Under the pieces are notes generated by a model. It saw only the letters and a list, made by a program, of their open reading frames with translations, made no database searches and was not told where the DNA came from. Shown piece after piece: positions 60,466 through 64,000 of a DNA stretch of 64,000 nucleotides (its first letter is position 1; each line of letters starts with the position of its first letter). The translations under genes and the position numbers were made by a program. The stretch is from Streptomyces hokutonensis (GTDB lineage: Bacteria > Actinomycetota > Actinomycetes > Streptomycetales > Streptomycetaceae): positions 124,001 to 188,000 of the forward strand of contig NZ_BARG01000031.1 in NCBI RefSeq assembly GCF_000376565.1, in the 5' to 3' direction.

Positions 60466-61608
60466 TCAGCGAGTGCCGACCGCCGCACGCACGGCCCGTC
60501 GGGCCAACTGGCAGTCGTCGTGCAGCCGCCTCAGCAGCAGCCGTTGTTCCTCGCCGGACGGCGCAGCACCCGGGTGGGCAGCTCCCGGTGCCGCCGGGGT
60601 CGTGTCGTGCATCGAACGCTGCACGGCCATCTCGTAGGTGCGGATCTCCCGGGTCAGCACCAGCATCAGGTTCACCAGGAAGGCGTCACGCGACGCCGGT
60701 CCCGCCGACTGCGCGATCTGACTGATCTGCCGCCGGGCCACGGGCGCGTCCCCGAGGACCGCCCACAGCGTGGCGAGGTCGTAGCCCGGCAGGTACCAGC
60801 CCGCGTGCTCCCAGTCCACCAGCACTGGACCGGCCGGTGAGAGGAGGATGTTGGACAGCAGTGCGTCGCCGTGGCAGAACTGGCCCATGCCCTGACGGCC
60901 CGCCGAGTGCGCGATGCCGTGCAGCAGCTTCTGCAGGTCTCCCATGTCCCGGTCGGTGAGCAGCCCCAGCTCGTGATAGCGCGAGATCCGGGCCGCGTAG
61001 TCCAGCGGGGCGTCGAACGTGCCGGCCGGCGGCCGCCAGGCGTTGAGCCGGCAGATCGCGCCGAGCGCCGCCCTGATGTCCGCCCGCGGCGGGGCCTCCG
61101 CCGGGTGCCGGTGCAGCGCGGCCACCCGGCCCGGCATCCGCTCGATGACGAGCGTGCAGTTGTCCGGATCCGCCGCGATCAGCCGCGGCACCCGCACCGG
61201 AGGGCGGTGCCGGACGAACGAGCGGTATGCCGCTATCTCGTGCCGGATCCGCTCGGCCCACGCGGGGGAGTGGTCCAGTAAACACTTCGCTACGGCCGTG
61301 CTGCGTCCGGTCGTTCCGACCAGGAGCACGGAGCGCCCGTTGCGGCGTAGCACCTGCACCGGAGCGAACTCCGGACAGATCCGGTGCACCGACGCGATCG
61401 CCGTACGCAGCTGGGCGCCCTGAGGGCCGGACAAGTCGAGTCTCCCGCTGAGCGGTTGGGTGCCGATCCCCGGAACGCGCCGCGGCCTGCCCGCACCGAG
61501 CACGGGACCGGCCGCCGGGCGCGCCGGGTCGAGGTAGGGGCCGCCGGCGCCCGGGCGGGGGTGCAGCGACCGGGGCGGGGCGGACACGGAGGACGATGCT
61601 GTGTACAT
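60466..61608 (-). CDS. Aminoglycoside phosphotransferase (APH)-family protein (380 aa)
   Basis: Kinase-like fold of the APH/choline kinase superfamily. The nucleotide site is VLLVGTTGRSTAVAKCLLD, the Brenner catalytic motif FCHGDALLSNILLS, and the metal-binding VLVDWEHAGWYLPGYDLATL. About 75 Pro/Gly-rich residues precede the domain. ATG at 61608 is chosen since an upstream start would add only a short polar tail. Most such Streptomyces proteins are not resistance enzymes and phosphorylate unknown small molecules. Divergent from the Nsd-family regulator across 243 bases. Confidence 0.88.
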   Translation of the reverse strand: MYTASSSVSAPPRSLHPRPGAGGPYLDPARPAAGPVLGAGRPRRVPGIGTQPLSGRLDLSGPQGAQLRTAIASVHRICPEFAPVQVLRRNGRSVLLVGTTGRSTAVAKCLLDHSPAWAERIRHEIAAYRSFVRHRPPVRVPRLIAADPDNCTLVIERMPGRVAALHRHPAEAPPRADIRAALGAICRLNAWRPPAGTFDAPLDYAARISRYHELGLLTDRDMGDLQKLLHGIAHSAGRQGMGQFCHGDALLSNILLSPAGPVLVDWEHAGWYLPGYDLATLWAVLGDAPVARRQISQIAQSAGPASRDAFLVNLMLVLTREIRTYEMAVQRSMHDTTPAAPGAAHPGAAPSGEEQRLLLRRLHDDCQLARRAVRAAVGTR

Positions 61609-61762
61609 GGGAGAGACAGATCCCTTCGTGTGCCTGCAGTGCCTGTCCAAGCAAGCGCGCTACCCGGCCCGGTCCCGCGGGTCCATCCTGGGGAATGTCC
61701 CTCGGTGACCGGGTCGGGGTGGCGCGTTCCTACCTGACACCAGATGCGCAGTGGCACACCAT

Positions 61763-61789
61763 CTGGCGCACCCTGGCGAACCCTGGCGA
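61763..61789. promoter_or_regulatory. Triple CTGGCG direct repeat upstream of the Nsd-family gene
   Basis: CTGGCG occurs at 61763, 61773 and 61783 with an exact 10-base period; the last two lie in a perfect tandem duplication ACCCTGGCGA (61770-61779, 61780-61789). Period matches one DNA turn, so three monomers could align on one face. It lies about 65 bases before the GTG at 61852. Confidence 0.4.
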
Positions 61790-61851
61790 ATAGTCGCCCG
61801 GCACAGCGCACCGGGCTATGTTCAAGTCAGCCGAGAACCTGGGGGCTTGAC

Positions 61852-63360
61852 GTGAACGGACAACCCAACTCCCGTCTCTCGGACCTGTTCGGCCTGGCCG
61901 GCTGGTCCAAGGGCGAACTCGCGCGGCTGGTCAACCGGCAGGCGGCGGCCATGGGCCACCCCCAGCTCTCGACCGACACCTCGCGGGTACGGCGTTGGAT
62001 CGACACGGGAGAGATCCCGCGCGATCCGGTGCCGCGGGTGCTGGCGGCCCTGTTCACCGAGCGTCTCGGCCGTGTCGTGACCATCGAGGACCTCGGTCTG
62101 GTCCGGCACGGGCGTGTGGGGAAACGGCCCGACGACGGGAGTGTGGAACATCCCGACGGTGTGCCGTGGGCGCCCGAACGGACTGCTGCGGTCCTCACCG
62201 AATTCACGGGAATGGACCTCATGCTCAACCGACGCGGCTTGGTGGGCGCGGGCGCCGCGCTCGCCGCAGGCTCCGCACTCAGCAGCGCCATGTACGCATG
62301 GCTGCACTCCGATCCGACTCTCTCCGCCGACGCTCCCCGGTTCGACGATCCCCTGCACGCCGACCCCGCTGGGTTCGACCGCTATGAGGCCGCCCCCATC
62401 GGGTCGCAGGAGATCGAGGAACTGGAGGAGTCCGTCCAGGTGTTCCGAGCCTGGGACGCGGCCCGCGGCGGCGGGCTGCAGCGCAAGGCTGTGGTGGGAC
62501 AGCTCAACGAGGTGGGCGGCATGCTGGCCTACCGGCACCCCGCCGATCTGCAGCGGCGCCTGTGGGGCGTCGCCGCCAATCTCGCCGTACTCGCGGGCTG
62601 GATGTCGCACGACGTCGGCCTGGAGCCCACGGCCCAGAAGTACTTCGTCATCGCCGCCCACGCGGCCCGTGAGGGCGGTGACCGGCCCCGTGCCGGGGAG
62701 GCGCTCTCCCGGGCGGCTCGCCAGATGGTGCACCTGGGCCGGCCCGACGACGCGCTCGATCTCATGAAACTCGCCAAGACCGGTTCCGGCGACGAGGTGC
62801 TGCCGCGTACCCGGGCGATGCTCTACACCGTCGAGGCCTGGGCACAGGCGTCGATGGGCAAGGGCCAGGCCATGCGCCGCACCCTCGGCCAGGCGGAGGA
62901 CCTCTTCGTCTCCGACCGCGGCGACGTACCGTCCCCGAGCTGGATGCAGACGTTCAAGGAGGAGGACCTCTACGGCATGCAGGCCCTGGCCTACCGCACC
63001 CTGGCCGAGCACGAGCCGGGAGCGGCCGTGCACGCCCAGTACTTCGCGGAGAAGGCCCTGGCGCTGCGGGTCGACGGTCGGCAGCGGTCGAAGATCTTCG
63101 ACTTCCTGTCGATGGCCTCGGCGTGCTTCATCGCGGACGACCCCGAACAGGCCGACAGGTACGCGCGGTTGGCCCTGGCGTCGATGGGATCGAACTCCTC
63201 CCACCGCACCTGGGACCGGCTGCGCGAGATGTACCGGCTCACCGCCCAGTACTCCAACTACCCGAGGATCAACGAGCTGCGGGAGGAGATCAAGCTCGCC
63301 CTGCCGAGGCCACAGTCCAGGAGCGCCAGGACCAGGAACGCCAACAGCGCCCAGGCATGA
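61852..63360 (+). CDS. NsdA/NsdB-family DNA-binding TPR protein (502 aa)
   Basis: Streptomyces developmental/antibiotic regulator family. The N-terminus (RLSDLFGLAGWSKGELARLV, TDTSRVRRWIDTGEIPRDPV, VLAALFTERLGRVVTIEDLG) is a helix-turn-helix-like region shared by NsdA and NsdB, which lower antibiotic production and sporulation in S. coelicolor. A hydrophobic patch near residue 130-150 (LVGAGAALAAGSALSSAMYA) is followed by a long alpha-helical TPR-like region (ANLAVLAGWMSHDVGLEPTA, ALSRAARQMVHLGRPDDALD). Acidic and charged tail. GTG at 61852 after GGGGGCTTGAC. Which of the two family members it represents cannot be decided here. Confidence 0.88.
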   Translation: MNGQPNSRLSDLFGLAGWSKGELARLVNRQAAAMGHPQLSTDTSRVRRWIDTGEIPRDPVPRVLAALFTERLGRVVTIEDLGLVRHGRVGKRPDDGSVEHPDGVPWAPERTAAVLTEFTGMDLMLNRRGLVGAGAALAAGSALSSAMYAWLHSDPTLSADAPRFDDPLHADPAGFDRYEAAPIGSQEIEELEESVQVFRAWDAARGGGLQRKAVVGQLNEVGGMLAYRHPADLQRRLWGVAANLAVLAGWMSHDVGLEPTAQKYFVIAAHAAREGGDRPRAGEALSRAARQMVHLGRPDDALDLMKLAKTGSGDEVLPRTRAMLYTVEAWAQASMGKGQAMRRTLGQAEDLFVSDRGDVPSPSWMQTFKEEDLYGMQALAYRTLAEHEPGAAVHAQYFAEKALALRVDGRQRSKIFDFLSMASACFIADDPEQADRYARLALASMGSNSSHRTWDRLREMYRLTAQYSNYPRINELREEIKLALPRPQSRSARTRNANSAQA

Positions 63361-63387
63361 GGAGGTTGTGCCAGAACGCCTTCTGAC

Positions 63388-64000
63388 CTAGGCGGTCCTG
63401 GCGACCAGCACGCAGGCGTCGTCCTCGCGCGCGGAGTCGCCGAACTCCTCGACGACCATGCGTACGCAGTCCTGTGCGGTACGCGCCTCGCCGAACCGCG
63501 GGGCCAGGTCGAGGAGCCGGTCCACGGCCTCCGGCCTGTCGTGCCCGGTCACCAGTCCGTCCGTGTGCAGCAGGAGTACGTCGCCCGCTTCGAGGGTCTC
63601 CTCGGCCTGTCCGTAGGACGCTCCCGAGGTGGCGCCGAGCAGGACGCCGTCCGGTGCGCTCAGCATGCGCCCCGTCCCGTCGCGGAACAGCAGCGGGGCG
63701 GGGTGTCCTGCCTGCGCCCAGGTCAGCGTGCGGGTCTCGGGCCGGTACCGGCAGCACACCGCGCTGCCCAGGGCCGGTTGGACGGTGGCGTCCAGTAACT
63801 GGTTGAGCCAGGACATCAGTTGGCCCGGCTCGGTACCCGCCATCGCCATGCCGCGCAGGGCACCGAGCAGCATCGCCATGCCCGAGGTGACGGCGACACC
63901 GTGTCCGGTGAGGTCGCCCACGCTCAACAGGGTGGCGCCGTCGGAGAGTTGGAGCGCGTCGTACCAGTCGCCGCCGATCAGCGCGTTCGTCGAGGAGGGC
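63388..64000 (-). CDS. PP2C (SpoIIE-type) protein phosphatase, C-terminal part, cut by the window end
   Basis: The frame stays open to base 64000, so the N-terminus lies outside. Visible motifs are NALIGGDWYDALQLSDGATL, SVGDLTGHGVAVTSGMAMLL, the AQAGHPAPLLF block, LLLHTDGLVTGHDR and EDDACVLVART near the end. The acidic metal-site residues (GGDWYD, GDLTGHG, DG, DD) are all present. Stop is TAG at 63388-63390. It converges with the Nsd-family gene. Such proteins usually carry GAF or PAS sensor domains upstream and dephosphorylate STAS antagonists. Confidence 0.92.
   Translation of the reverse strand, partial: PSSTNALIGGDWYDALQLSDGATLLSVGDLTGHGVAVTSGMAMLLGALRGMAMAGTEPGQLMSWLNQLLDATVQPALGSAVCCRYRPETRTLTWAQAGHPAPLLFRDGTGRMLSAPDGVLLGATSGASYGQAEETLEAGDVLLLHTDGLVTGHDRPEAVDRLLDLAPRFGEARTAQDCVRMVVEEFGDSAREDDACVLVARTA

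Noticed and set aside
60466..61608. Aminoglycoside resistance gene
   Set aside because: Only the generic APH fold is present. The sequence is not like known resistance enzymes and there is no resistance or production cluster around it.

Overview
The window is very GC-rich actinobacterial DNA with strong GC bias at third codon positions, GTG and TTG starts, dense ATGA/GTGA start-stop overlaps, and Streptomyces-typical families (DUF1206, DUF397, NsdA/NsdB-type regulator, LAL-type ATPase regulator, ricin-lectin glycosidase, RsbP/RsbQ-like sigma regulators). It is best read as a Streptomyces chromosomal segment. I saw no rRNA, tRNA, CRISPR array, insertion sequence, prophage or large biosynthetic cluster.

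Layout. 0-6.2 kb: two large FtsX/MacB-type permeases on the minus strand. 6.5-9.7 kb: a COG4705 membrane protein and an OmpR-type two-component system; the 3' end of the kinase gene has been tandemly triplicated. 10-15.4 kb: DUF1206 membrane protein, then a stress module with a SigB/SigF-type sigma factor, RsbQ-like hydrolase, RsbP-like PAS-PP2C phosphatase, STAS antagonist and a convergent MEDS-HATPase protein that could be the anti-sigma factor. 15.4-18.7 kb: M20 peptidase and diaminopropionate ammonia-lyase (ygeY/ygeX-like pair) divergent from a LysR regulator. 18.7-25.3 kb: RpiB-like isomerase, secreted GH59 galactosylceramidase-type enzyme with two ricin-B lectin domains, SulP transporter, PPK2, Cys-rich DUF326 protein. 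25.4-32.8 kb: FadE26-like acyl-CoA dehydrogenase behind a perfect KstR-type palindrome, MpaB-type oxygenase, Ser/Thr kinase fused to a TPR array, a 141-bp tandem repeat array, phytoene-desaturase-like oxidoreductase, small hypothetical protein.

32.8-39.2 kb: a cassette (MDR oxidoreductase, alpha/beta hydrolase, EthD-like protein, crotonase, then a U-tract terminator) bounded by two paralogous TetR regulators and by three decayed gene relics (dihydrolipoamide dehydrogenase, SDR, methyltransferase), which suggests insertion and deletion at this site. 39.3-45.3 kb: nitronate monooxygenase, two acyl-CoA ligases and two hydrolases. 45.3-47.2 kb: sulfatase-fold membrane enzyme.

47.3-53.2 kb: the most informative region. 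A FadD19-like ligase is divergent from EchA19-like crotonase, tandem-DUF35 protein, Ltp4-like and Ltp3-like proteins. This is a condensed version of the Mycobacterium tuberculosis cholesterol-regulon segment Rv3515c-Rv3523, so it points to catabolism of steroid or sterol side chains. The divergent promoter region carries a near-match to the KstR operator and a second palindrome shared with the nitronate monooxygenase/FadD operon. With the FadE26-like gene, these form a plausible scattered acyl-CoA/steroid regulon.

53.2-64 kb: DUF397 protein, tandem universal stress protein, large LAL-type regulator with a degraded helix-turn-helix, hypothetical protein, secreted PGRP-type amidase with a TTG start, APH-family phosphotransferase, NsdA/NsdB-family DNA-binding protein, and a PP2C phosphatase cut by the window end.
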